Part shown: positions 1 to 6,052 of the stretch, one piece after another
Layout: the number at the start of each line of letters is the position of its first letter
How positions within the stretch are numbered: position 1 is the first letter of the stretch
From: Bacillota bacterium
Lineage (GTDB): Bacteria > Bacillota > Clostridia > Peptostreptococcales > Anaerovoracaceae
Assembly: GCA_022793975.1 (NCBI GenBank)
Contig: JAAWDW010000007.1
Coordinates: forward strand, 1 to 6,052
Direction of reading: 5' to 3'
Length of the DNA stretch: 6,052 nt
Notes under the pieces: generated by a model
What the model was told of the DNA's origin: nothing
Database searches by the model: none
What the model saw: only the letters and a program-made list of their open reading frames with translations
Made by a program: the position numbers and the translations under genes

Positions 1-10
1 AATCCCCCAA

Positions 11-24
11 TGATATAATATAAT
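11..24 (+). promoter_or_regulatory. Extended -10 promoter of the AbiA-like gene
   Basis: A perfect extended -10 element, TGATATAAT, lies at 11-19, and a second overlapping TATAAT lies at 19-24. Transcription would start near 26-31 and give a leader of roughly 55 bases before the TTG at 84. The -35 box would fall outside the window and cannot be judged. That the element drives the downstream gene is inferred from position. Confidence 0.55.
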
Positions 25-68
25 ATGGATGAACACAGAAAGTCTACACACAATAAGTCACTGTGATG

Positions 69-75
69 AGGAGGG
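69..75 (+). promoter_or_regulatory. Shine-Dalgarno site deciding a TTG start
   Basis: AGGAGGG at 69-75 is a near-perfect ribosome binding site. It lies inside the reading frame if translation begins at the GTG at 63 or the ATG at 66, and neither of those has a comparable site upstream. It sits 9 bases (counted from AGGAGG) before an in-frame TTG at 84, so TTG is the better-supported start. Confidence 0.6.
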
Positions 76-83
76 AAAGACAG

Positions 84-1958
84 TTGTTTGGGATTTCTTA
101 TAATACGTGGAAAAGCATCTGCAATATGTACTTTTCGTTAAATGCAGGCTCACAAAAAGCCTATCTGCAATGGTTCCCGTTTACCAAACTCTCCGCTTCC
201 GACCAAGAAATCATTTCTGGAGAAGAATTTTATAACAGCTATATCAAAACAGCTTCATTTATGCTTTTCGCCCCCGCCGTGCACCAGTCAGAAAACTATC
301 TGCAAAAAGGTGACGGCAGTTTTCGAGATTCATCACTTGTGGCTCCTATTCTATTTTTGTTTTTACAGTCGATAGGACTAGAAATACACAATCACTATTC
401 GCCTATCAGACCGTCAGATATATCCGTTTATTATGCTGGCAACTATGCGCATTTACGCCCCAGATATAAGCAAGACTACGATAATTTTTTCAAAGAACTA
501 AATGCCTCTATTGATGAATACCAATATTTCATCAAAACAGACATTACTAATTTTTTTGCAAATATAGGTGTCGATAAGCTAATTGCACAAATAGATAGCG
601 TTTGCAACTCAGATAGAGTAGTGTTTTCTCAAACGCAGCTGCATTTATTTAAGGAATTGCTTGTGTACTGCGGCAATGGTAGGTTTCCGCTTATTGAGAA
701 TAGTGTTGCTTCATCATTTCTTGCAACTATCATCTATCTTGATGCTGTAGACAAGACCCTGCACGAATACATATCAAAGAATATTACGGCATTTTCTTCT
801 TTCCGCATTGTTCGTTATGTTGACGATATGTATATTCTTATTTCATCAGATAAACCCATTGGAGATTTACACAATGCTTATAATGAAATAAGGAATGAGT
901 ATTCATCAATTCTCAAAAATTATGGCTTGGCATTGAATACCAAGAAATGCTGCTTGAAGGAATCAAAGGAAATCAACCTTGAACTCAAAAAATCACTATA
1001 TGATGAATACTTCAATGGGCAAAAACACAATATAGAGGAACTGTTCTCCGGCGCTCTATATCGTTTCTTAAATGGCCTGTCCATCGAATTACTTTTTGAC
1101 AGTATTGATATAGAAAGATACAATGAACTAATCAACAAACACTTTTCCTCGGATGACATAGAGTTTACACCAAGTGAAGTTTTTAATTATTTTGTATATG
1201 AAGACGAGGATGAATTGAAATCTGAGCCAGTTGTAAAAGAAATCGTAGGACTTGTTGAACGGAGTATATCTTTTATCAGCCTTGATCCTAAGCGATTGAC
1301 TGTAATGATTATGAAAACCCAAAGCGATAGAGCTATTAAAGGGTTCTTGAATCAACTTTTCAGAAATAATCGCTCAGGGAAGTGGAATTCCTATGACACA
1401 GCCATAGCTATCTCATACTTAATTCAGAGCGAATTCAGACATATAGATTTGTTAGATATTCTTTCTGATCGGCATCCAAATCTTTATGGTTATTATTTAT
1501 ATCATTGCAAAAGTAGTACAATTCACTGCTTTGACCTTTGGAGGGTAAAGAAGTTAGCGAAACTTATTGCACAGGACAGCAAGGCACACTACCTGTACTT
1601 TATGTACTTATGTGAGATGAAGCGGGCAAACTATATGGCCGCTTTCGCTTATTACAAGAATTATTTTGATCGAGTAACCGCCGATTTGGATTTTGCAGCA
1701 GGTAATGATCCACATCTAAAGAAGCCTAATTACAATATGTTTTATAAAGAAGGAACGCTCATACGGTTTTACTCTGGTATTGATGATAGCAAAACGGCCA
1801 TTGAGAAAGCTCACAAATTAAGGAATGCCAATCCGCTATCTCACGCATCATCTGAATTGCTTGATGGTAATGATACTTCAAAAGATTTGTGCGAGTCCAT
1901 AAAAGCTCTTTCAGCATTGATATATGGATACATAGATATACTTAATGAGAATCTTTGA
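84..1958 (+). CDS. abiA: AbiA-type abortive-infection protein: reverse-transcriptase-like domain plus C-terminal HEPN-like domain
   Basis: Predicted cytoplasmic phage-defence protein of 624 residues from TTG-84 (631 if GTG-63 is used), close to the roughly 630 residues of lactococcal AbiA. Numbering from TTG, an RT-like palm is visible. Motif A is FIKTDITNFF with D153. The motif B region is about 200-226 (RFPLIENSVASSF). Motif C is RYVDDMYIL with D247/D248. Motif D/E (YGLALNTKKC) is about 280-289. Residues of about 300-500 look helical and lack recognisable motifs. Near the C terminus, RNANPLSH (R580 to H587) fits the RX4-6H signature of HEPN RNases. Related Abi polymerases (AbiK, Abi-P2) make untemplated, protein-primed DNA; whether this protein does is inference. 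There is no maturase, integrase or retron msr/msd. The gene is monocistronic or at most loosely linked to the next one, 209 bp away. It looks more AT-rich than the genes to its right, which suggests horizontal transfer. The RT-like call is near certain and the AbiA subgroup probable. Confidence 0.85.
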   Translation: MFGISYNTWKSICNMYFSLNAGSQKAYLQWFPFTKLSASDQEIISGEEFYNSYIKTASFMLFAPAVHQSENYLQKGDGSFRDSSLVAPILFLFLQSIGLEIHNHYSPIRPSDISVYYAGNYAHLRPRYKQDYDNFFKELNASIDEYQYFIKTDITNFFANIGVDKLIAQIDSVCNSDRVVFSQTQLHLFKELLVYCGNGRFPLIENSVASSFLATIIYLDAVDKTLHEYISKNITAFSSFRIVRYVDDMYILISSDKPIGDLHNAYNEIRNEYSSILKNYGLALNTKKCCLKESKEINLELKKSLYDEYFNGQKHNIEELFSGALYRFLNGLSIELLFDSIDIERYNELINKHFSSDDIEFTPSEVFNYFVYEDEDELKSEPVVKEIVGLVERSISFISLDPKRLTVMIMKTQSDRAIKGFLNQLFRNNRSGKWNSYDTAIAISYLIQSEFRHIDLLDILSDRHPNLYGYYLYHCKSSTIHCFDLWRVKKLAKLIAQDSKAHYLYFMYLCEMKRANYMAAFAYYKNYFDRVTADLDFAAGNDPHLKKPNYNMFYKEGTLIRFYSGIDDSKTAIEKAHKLRNANPLSHASSELLDGNDTSKDLCESIKALSALIYGYIDILNENL

Positions 1959-2167
1959 TAGTAACTTGAAAACGATTTCAATCAAGTAATCTTGTGACAA
2001 CAAAATGACAACAGGAATTATGATACACCATAATTCTTGGATAATCTAAGTAATCCTGATAATCGGGGCTAAACCATCTATACAAAATCGTTTAGGTCAC
2101 GGTTTCAGGGAGCGATAAAGGCTCGCTGCTGAGGGAAATTTATCATATTCGTTCTCTTGATAAATCA
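1959..2167. other. Structured intergenic region, no intact gene
   Basis: This 209-bp gap has stops in all three forward frames and no intact gene that I could find. It contains several repeats: ACTTGA/TCAAGT (1964-1969 with 1982-1987), a TGACAACA direct repeat (1995-2002 and 2006-2013), a strong hairpin at 2012-2039, and AAACGATTT at 1970-1978 inverted as AAATCGTTT at 2085-2093. From 2096 the frame of the next gene is open without a start codon (reading ...GSLLREIYHIRSLDKS...) and could be residual coding sequence. TAG at 2093 and TAA at 2060 close it upstream. Confidence 0.5.
2012..2039 (+). other. 11-bp hairpin between the RT-like and nuclease-like genes
   Basis: Bases 2012-2022 (CAGGAATTATG) pair with 2029-2039 (CATAATTCTTG) around a six-base loop, with one G-U pair if the transcript is from the + strand. 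No T-run follows on either strand, so it is not a standard Rho-independent terminator. It could stabilise the 3' end of the abiA-like mRNA, be part of a structured RNA, or bind a dimeric protein as DNA. Confidence 0.5.
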
Positions 2168-2608
2168 ATGCAGTCAAGGGCAACAGGTAATTCTGATTAT
2201 CGCAGGGAGGAACTAAAAATCAATACGGGAATGGGATTTTCGGTGAGATCAAAGTCAGAACTTCTGATATGTATGAAGCTGAAAGAGGCAGGACTTGATT
2301 TTGAATACGAGCGACTTATACAATTTGGCACACTTACTTTACATCCGGATTTTACAGTTGCACTTCCGTACGGCGGCTTTGTTTTGTGGGAGCATTTTGG
2401 GCGGATGGATGACGCGGAGTATAAAAAAACGATAGGAACTAAATTGATGCAATATGCAAATCACGGATACTTTCCGGGGGAAAATTTATTGCTTACATAT
2501 GAAGATTTGCGAATACCGCTTGATGTCAAAAGTGTTGAAAGAATTATAGAAAAGATAATCCTGTACGGCGGAGAAAACAGTTGCGAAGGTATCTTTTATT
2601 TTGCTTAG
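2168..2608 (+). CDS. PD-(D/E)XK-nuclease-like protein, probably a C-terminal fragment
   Basis: The product is 146 residues of unknown function. It contains a pattern I associate with an uncharacterised clostridial family of PD-(D/E)XK-like fold: RSKSE (E31), HPDF (D61 at 59-62), WEHFG with E75-H76 (74-78), and a following helix with K92 and Y96. A canonical E-x-K is absent (E75 is followed by H76, F77), so cleavage activity is uncertain. From memory, full members are about twice as long, with a helical N-terminal half before the RSKSE block, and that half is missing here. ATG-2168 has no Shine-Dalgarno site. The frame stays open back to 2096 without another start codon, and a TAG at 2093 blocks it. 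This pattern suggests a 5'-truncated gene. The 3' end is intact and runs into a strong terminator. Transcription could come only by readthrough from the RT-like gene or from an unseen promoter. Confidence 0.6.
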   Translation: MQSRATGNSDYRREELKINTGMGFSVRSKSELLICMKLKEAGLDFEYERLIQFGTLTLHPDFTVALPYGGFVLWEHFGRMDDAEYKKTIGTKLMQYANHGYFPGENLLLTYEDLRIPLDVKSVERIIEKIILYGGENSCEGIFYFA

Positions 2609-2630
2609 CAAAAATAAAAGATATTTTTTT
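2590..2630 (+). terminator. Rho-independent terminator of the nuclease-like gene
   Basis: Bases 2590-2604 pair with 2608-2623 (15 bp with one bulged A) around the loop TTA, and seven T residues follow at 2624-2630. The stop codon TAG (2606-2608) lies in the loop and first base of the 3' arm, so the hairpin overlaps the end of the coding region. Confidence 0.85.
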
Positions 2631-2693
2631 GTTTTGAGTGTAAATATATTTCAGAAATATAAAATAAAAAATATCTTTAGAACATAAAAAATA

Positions 2694-2744
2694 TGAAAAA
2701 AGATAACTTGCGTGCAGAATATAAAAAAGAGTTATCTTTTTTCA
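2694..2744. repeat. 15-bp perfect inverted repeat, alternative to the ilvA terminator
   Basis: The arm at 2694-2708 (TGAAAAAAGATAACT) is exactly complementary to 2730-2744 (AGTTATCTTTTTTCA), with a 21-base spacer. The right arm is also the 3' arm of the minus-strand terminator at 2723-2770, so the two hairpins exclude each other. A third related copy (AAAAAAGGATAACT) lies at 2756-2769. On the + strand the A-rich/T-rich arms could also act as a backup terminator. Confidence 0.6.
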
Positions 2745-2770
2745 CGGTATTTTGTAAAAAAGGATAACTC
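2723..2770 (-). terminator. Rho-independent terminator of the threonine dehydratase gene
   Basis: Read on the minus strand, GAGTTATCCTTTTTT (2770-2756) pairs with AAAAAAGATAACTC (2742-2729) across a 13-base loop, with one bulged C, and six T residues follow (2728-2723). It begins about 30 bases past the TAG of the minus-strand gene, where a terminator is expected. Confidence 0.8.
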
Positions 2771-2801
2771 ATAAAAACGGGGTGTAATTATGCAGAAGCT
2801 G

Positions 2802-3995
2802 CTACACCAGATTAAAGCCTGCTGCAAGAAGGGCGGCTCTGATGCTGGCAGCGTGGTTGGCGTCACGCGTCTCTACAAGGAGATTGACAAAACAGCTGTT
2901 TACAGGCATAAGCGGATCGCTGCTGCTGTACTGAATATCTATGACATTGCCGCCGTATTCACTTATTATTGAAGAAAATGTAGTAAGCTGACCAGGCTTG
3001 TCCGGAACGGCAATAGTAAATGACGTTCTTCTTCCGCTAAGTATCATTCCGCGTGTGATTACCCTGTTTAGAATGTTGACATCAATATTACCTCCGCTTA
3101 TAACACAGACAACATTTTTGCCTGACAGATTGAACTTATCAAAGTATGCGGCAGCAACAGGCGATGCGCCGGCGCCTTCCGAAACGATTTTTTGTTTCTC
3201 AAGAAGCATAAGAACAGCAGCGGCAATTTCGTCCTCCGTTGCGAGCGCTATATCATCAACATATCTGTTAATGCATTCGTATGTTATATCCCCCGGAGCC
3301 TTCACGGCAATACCGTCCGCAAAAGTATCGGCACTCTGTGAAGCCATAAGCTGATGTGCCCTGAAAGAATTGTACATTGCGGGAGCATTCATAGACTGCA
3401 CGCCGTATACCTTGCATTCCGGCTTTACACTTTTAACGGCAAGTGCGAGACCCGAAAGAAGTCCGCCGCCGCCGACAGCAGCAATAACGGCATCTGTTTC
3501 CGGCAGCTGTTCGAGTATTTCAAGGCCGATAGTACCCTGTCCGGCAATGATATCTTCATCGTTGAACGGGTGAACAAAAGTGGCCCCTGTTTCTTTTTGA
3601 ATTTCAACAGCCTTTGCATAAGCGTCATCATAAGTATCTTTTACAAAAATTATTTCCGCACCGAAACTTTTTGTAGCTTCTACCTTACTGAGCGGTGCGC
3701 CTGCCGGCATACAAATAGTACATTTGATGCCTTCTTTCTGCGCTGCTCGTGCAACGCCCTGTGCGTGATTTCCGGCACTGCAGGCAATAATGCCACGTGA
3801 TTTTTCCTCATCGCTGAGTTTGCTTATTTTGTATGCAGCGCCGCGTACCTTAAAACTTCCGGTGACCTGGAAATTTTCGGTTTTTAAAAAGATTTGATTT
3901 TTACCCGATATGTTTGCGGCAAATGTAAGATCGGTTTTTTTAATGTCCGAAGCAATTACTTTTTGCGCGTCTTTGATTTTTTCAATGGTGAGCAT
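2802..3995 (-). CDS. ilvA: Threonine ammonia-lyase (threonine dehydratase), PLP-dependent, one ACT domain
   Basis: Cytoplasmic fold-type-II PLP enzyme deaminating L-threonine to 2-oxobutanoate, either for isoleucine synthesis or for threonine catabolism. The 397-residue product has the PLP lysine in TGSFKVRGA (K49), the substrate loop SAGNHAQG (73-80), HPFND (142-146), GQGT (152-155), the tetraglycine phosphate loop GGGG (175-178) and SGGN (300-303). A single C-terminal ACT domain starts at about 326 (FTIAVPDKPGQL). The length matches the roughly 400-residue TdcB/IlvA form rather than the long two-ACT-region enterobacterial IlvA. In this family the ACT domain binds an amino-acid effector, but which one cannot be read here. 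ATG-3995 follows AGGAGGG (4008-4002) with 6-base spacing. The gene is alone on its strand, divergent from the carboxypeptidase gene and convergent with the nuclease-like gene. No T-box consensus is visible in its leader. The symbol tdcB would be equally defensible. Confidence 0.93.
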   Translation of the reverse strand: MLTIEKIKDAQKVIASDIKKTDLTFAANISGKNQIFLKTENFQVTGSFKVRGAAYKISKLSDEEKSRGIIACSAGNHAQGVARAAQKEGIKCTICMPAGAPLSKVEATKSFGAEIIFVKDTYDDAYAKAVEIQKETGATFVHPFNDEDIIAGQGTIGLEILEQLPETDAVIAAVGGGGLLSGLALAVKSVKPECKVYGVQSMNAPAMYNSFRAHQLMASQSADTFADGIAVKAPGDITYECINRYVDDIALATEDEIAAAVLMLLEKQKIVSEGAGASPVAAAYFDKFNLSGKNVVCVISGGNIDVNILNRVITRGMILSGRRTSFTIAVPDKPGQLTTFSSIISEYGGNVIDIQYSSSDPLMPVNSCFVNLLVETRDANHAASIRAALLAAGFNLV

Positions 3996-4114
3996 TGAAA
4001 ACCCTCCTGTCCTGTCATATTATATTTCCTTTTTATAAAACATAGATAACCGAATGCGGCGTTGTATTCAATTACGAAAATGTATTCTTAATATACCGCA
4101 ATTCTCATAGTGCT

Positions 4115-4143
4115 ATTCTATACTCAAAATTATCAAACTGCAA
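4115..4143 (-). promoter_or_regulatory. Candidate promoter of the threonine dehydratase gene
   Basis: On the minus strand, TTGCAG (4143-4138) and TAGAAT (4120-4115) are separated by 17 bases. The -10 box is a 5/6 match and the -35 box weak. The leader would be about 110 bases. This is the best spaced pair I found in the 209-bp divergent region, which also holds a TGTATTC direct repeat at 4063 and 4081. No convincing promoter was found for the gene on the other side. Confidence 0.3.
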
Positions 4144-4204
4144 TATATTAATTTTCGGAATTTTACTCAATATTTGAAAGTAAAATTATTTGCAGGGGGA
4201 ATAA

Positions 4205-5161
4205 ATGATGAGATTATTAAAAAGAAACGGTAAAAACATCCGGGGAAACAAAAATTATAAAAATATGGGAGCAGGTGGATATATTAAGAAAAATGTTGTC
4301 AGTTTTATGATGATAGCCTCTGTTCTTGTAATGTCTGCGATTATAAACAATAACGAACTCTGGGTATTTTCGCAGAATTTGCCGGAAGCAGTGCTCACGG
4401 GCGGCAGGCACGGTATAGGGGCACCTAACATATCGGCGGGCTCGGCTATTGTCATAGATGCGGAAGACGGAAAGACGCTTTATGAGAAGAATGCAGATAA
4501 AAAAGCTTATCCGGCAAGTACAACAAAGATAATGACAGCTATGCTGACACTGGAAACGCTTGATAAGCTTGAAAGCCCGATAGAACAAAAAGTAAAAATT
4601 CCTCAGGAGGCTGTAGGCATAGAAGGTTCGTCAATATATCTTGCTCCCGATGAAGAAGTACGCATTATAGATTTGCTTTACGGCATGATGCTGAGGTCCG
4701 GAAATGATGCGGCAACGGCGCTGGCAATAATAATAGGCGGAGATACTGAGCATTTTGCTGAAATGATGAATGCGAGGGCGAAAGAAATTGGTTGTACAGG
4801 CACAAATTTTCTTAATCCGAGCGGGCTTTATGATGATAATCATTATACGACGGTAAGGGATATGGCTATGATTTCGAGAGAAGCAATGAAAAACGATATT
4901 TTTCGGGAAATTGCTGCTGCCGGTGATTACAGTGCTCAGCGTGAATCCGACAAATATAATTATTTTTATAATAAAAATAAGACAGTTCATCAGTATGAAG
5001 GAGGCAACGGCATCAAAATCGGCTATACAAAAGCATCGGGGCGGACGCTTGTCGCTTCGGCAGAGCGTGACGGACGACAGCTCATATGTGTGGTAATGAA
5101 TGCTCCGGACTGGTTTAACGATGCGTACAACCTTATGGACTATTGTTTTGAAAACAAATAG
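4205..5161 (+). CDS. D-alanyl-D-alanine carboxypeptidase (DacF/PBP5-like, peptidase S11), short form
   Basis: Membrane-anchored, extracellular low-molecular-weight penicillin-binding protein that would remove the terminal D-Ala from peptidoglycan stem peptides. In 318 residues it shows a basic N terminus of about 30 residues, one hydrophobic segment (about 31-47; signal or signal-anchor), the catalytic STTK box (105-108; Ser105, Lys108), SGN (165-167), an NPSGL segment (204-208) and the third-motif region GIKIGYTKASGRTLVASA (from 269). That third motif reads KIG (271-273) where most family members have KTG. The protein stops about 45 residues after this motif, so it lacks the C-terminal beta domain and amphipathic anchor of full PBP5/DacF proteins (about 380-400 residues). 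AGGGGG at 4194-4199 lies 5 bases before ATG-4205 and 8 before ATG-4208, and either could be used. The next gene follows after 99 bp without a clear terminator. The family is certain; activity is probable. Confidence 0.9.
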   Translation: MMRLLKRNGKNIRGNKNYKNMGAGGYIKKNVVSFMMIASVLVMSAIINNNELWVFSQNLPEAVLTGGRHGIGAPNISAGSAIVIDAEDGKTLYEKNADKKAYPASTTKIMTAMLTLETLDKLESPIEQKVKIPQEAVGIEGSSIYLAPDEEVRIIDLLYGMMLRSGNDAATALAIIIGGDTEHFAEMMNARAKEIGCTGTNFLNPSGLYDDNHYTTVRDMAMISREAMKNDIFREIAAAGDYSAQRESDKYNYFYNKNKTVHQYEGGNGIKIGYTKASGRTLVASAERDGRQLICVVMNAPDWFNDAYNLMDYCFENK

Positions 5162-5260
5162 GCAAGAGAATTTACGGACGAAAGCAGTATAGAAGCGTCT
5201 GCACAATCATAGAAAAACCGCCATATTATATATACATATAAATGATGACGGAGGATTGCA

Positions 5261-6040
5261 ATGGACGAAAATTTTTATGACTGCATTGACTGCGGCACGG
5301 AAAACTGCCCTTGCTACTTAGCTGCAACCGGCGATTGTCTCGTATGCAGCAGATTGGCGGGAAAAGATTACTGCGATTGTGATTGGAAAGGCGTGTGCAT
5401 ATATAACGAATTTATACAGGGCGGCAATAAGATAAATAATATACGGGAAGAATTTGAGGCTGAGGTGGCAGAGCTTAAGCGGTACGGAGAAGATACAGCT
5501 GTGCTCGTGCTTGATGTCGGCAAAGGGTTTGCACTTAAATGTTCAAAACCCGGTTCTTATGTTTTTCTGAAACGTAAAGAGGACGAAGAATTTTATAACA
5601 TTCCGATATCTGTAATGAAAAGCGATATTGCCGGCGGAAAAATTCATCTGGCGGTAAAAGAAATGTCGGCAAAGAGCAAGAGAATAACAGAGGAGGGGCT
5701 ACATACTCTTTTCGTACGAGGTGTGTACAGAAACGGGATTCTCGGTATAAAAGATTTAATAGGACTGCGCGGCAGAGTTGATACAGAAAGAAAAATGATG
5801 ATTGTTACAAAAGGCGTGGGGTTTGCACCGGCAGCACTTCTCCTTAATTGGATAGGCGGCAGGGCCAGTGCGGACATATATACGGATACCGATAAAATAG
5901 AAGAGGAACTCATAACTGAATATATGCCGCAGAATTTAAACGGAAAACGAATCAACATAAACCTGAGACGTGAATTTGAATTTAAAGGAACACAGCATCT
6001 GACGCGTATTTATGAAGAAGCCTTCAAATTCTCCGTTTGA
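5261..6040 (+). CDS. Cys-rich FAD/NAD-binding ferredoxin-reductase-like protein (dihydroorotate dehydrogenase electron-transfer-subunit-like)
   Basis: Probable cytoplasmic electron-transfer flavoprotein with unknown partner and substrate. The first 46 residues hold nine cysteines (8, 11, 16, 18, 26, 29, 38, 40, 46), including CIDC, CPC, CLVC and CDC pairs, suggesting Fe-S or zinc binding. Then comes a ferredoxin-reductase-like part: PGSYVFL (97-103), a flavin-site-like FYNIPISVM (111-119), RGVYRNGI (153-160), and TKGVGFAP (183-190) in the place of the GGxGxxP nucleotide-binding loop. The remaining 70 residues are a short version of the NAD-binding lobe, so the protein may be a reduced family member or may lack part of its C terminus. 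ATG-5261 follows CGGAGGA (5249-5255) with 6-base spacing from GGAGG. AT-rich TATTATATATA-like DNA at about 5224-5236 could hold a promoter, but no -35 box is convincing. Cotranscription with the carboxypeptidase gene is possible. The family call is good; the function is open. Confidence 0.7.
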   Translation: MDENFYDCIDCGTENCPCYLAATGDCLVCSRLAGKDYCDCDWKGVCIYNEFIQGGNKINNIREEFEAEVAELKRYGEDTAVLVLDVGKGFALKCSKPGSYVFLKRKEDEEFYNIPISVMKSDIAGGKIHLAVKEMSAKSKRITEEGLHTLFVRGVYRNGILGIKDLIGLRGRVDTERKMMIVTKGVGFAPAALLLNWIGGRASADIYTDTDKIEEELITEYMPQNLNGKRININLRREFEFKGTQHLTRIYEEAFKFSV

Positions 6041-6052
6041 ATTCTCCCAAGT

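Noticed and set aside
25..66. 13-codon open frame starting ATGGATGAA just after the -10 element.
   Set aside because: It has no ribosome site, starts close to or at the predicted transcription start and shows no recognisable peptide. It is at best a leader peptide.
84..1958. Retron or group II intron reverse transcriptase.
   Set aside because: There is no maturase/endonuclease domain, no intron domain V/VI-like sequence and no retron msr/msd repeat layout. The C-terminal RX6H and overall length fit AbiA better.
1995..2013. TGACAACA direct repeat as a CRISPR-like or attachment-site element.
   Set aside because: There are only two 8-base copies with an 11-base period, no spacers, no integrase gene and no matching copy elsewhere in the window.
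2790..3800. Open frames on the + strand at 2790-2972, 2998-3354 and 3354-3800.
   Set aside because: They lie antisense within the well-supported threonine dehydratase gene, and their products show no family motifs.
3996..4204. T-box or other riboswitch in the leader of the threonine dehydratase gene.
   Set aside because: The conserved T-box sequence and a leader terminator with a T-run were not found on the minus strand.
4217..5206. Minus-strand frames at 4217-4588 and 4631-5206.
   Set aside because: They are antisense shadows of the carboxypeptidase gene, with low-complexity, Cys/Ile-rich products and no ribosome sites.
5644..5958. 104-codon minus-strand frame inside the Cys-rich flavoprotein gene.
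   Set aside because: It is an antisense shadow with no ribosome site or recognisable domain.

Overview
The window looks like chromosomal DNA from a low-to-moderate-GC Gram-positive bacterium, most likely a member of the Clostridia. The basis is strong purine-rich Shine-Dalgarno sites (AGGAGGG, AGGGGGA, CGGAGGA), AT-rich intergenic DNA with Rho-independent terminators, a one-ACT-domain threonine dehydratase, a DacF-type carboxypeptidase and a cysteine-rich ferredoxin-reductase-like protein of a kind I associate with clostridia. I cannot name the species.

The layout falls into two parts. The left third (about 1-2630, + strand) looks like accessory DNA. It holds a reverse-transcriptase-like gene of the AbiA type: an RT domain with YVDD, a long helical region, and a C-terminal HEPN-like RX6H motif. 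This is followed by 209 bp of structured, apparently non-coding DNA, then a 146-codon gene resembling the C-terminal part of a PD-(D/E)XK-like nuclease family, which ends in a strong terminator. The rest (about 2690-6040) looks like ordinary core genome. It holds a minus-strand threonine ammonia-lyase gene converging on the accessory part with its own terminator, a divergent plus-strand D-alanyl-D-alanine carboxypeptidase gene, and a gene for a Cys-rich FAD/NAD-binding protein ending 12 bp before the window edge.

Functionally, the AbiA-like protein would be a single-gene phage-defence (abortive infection) system. In this model the RT-like domain makes nucleic acid and the HEPN domain is the probable toxic effector. 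The nuclease-like fragment may be a co-resident or decaying accessory gene, and nothing in the sequence proves that the two act together. The right-hand genes serve amino-acid metabolism (threonine to 2-oxobutanoate), peptidoglycan trimming and redox chemistry, and have no evident link to the defence gene. The most notable points are the AbiA-like gene with its probable TTG start, the truncated nuclease neighbour, three mutually pairing repeats between the convergent genes, and a KIG in place of the usual KTG motif in the carboxypeptidase.
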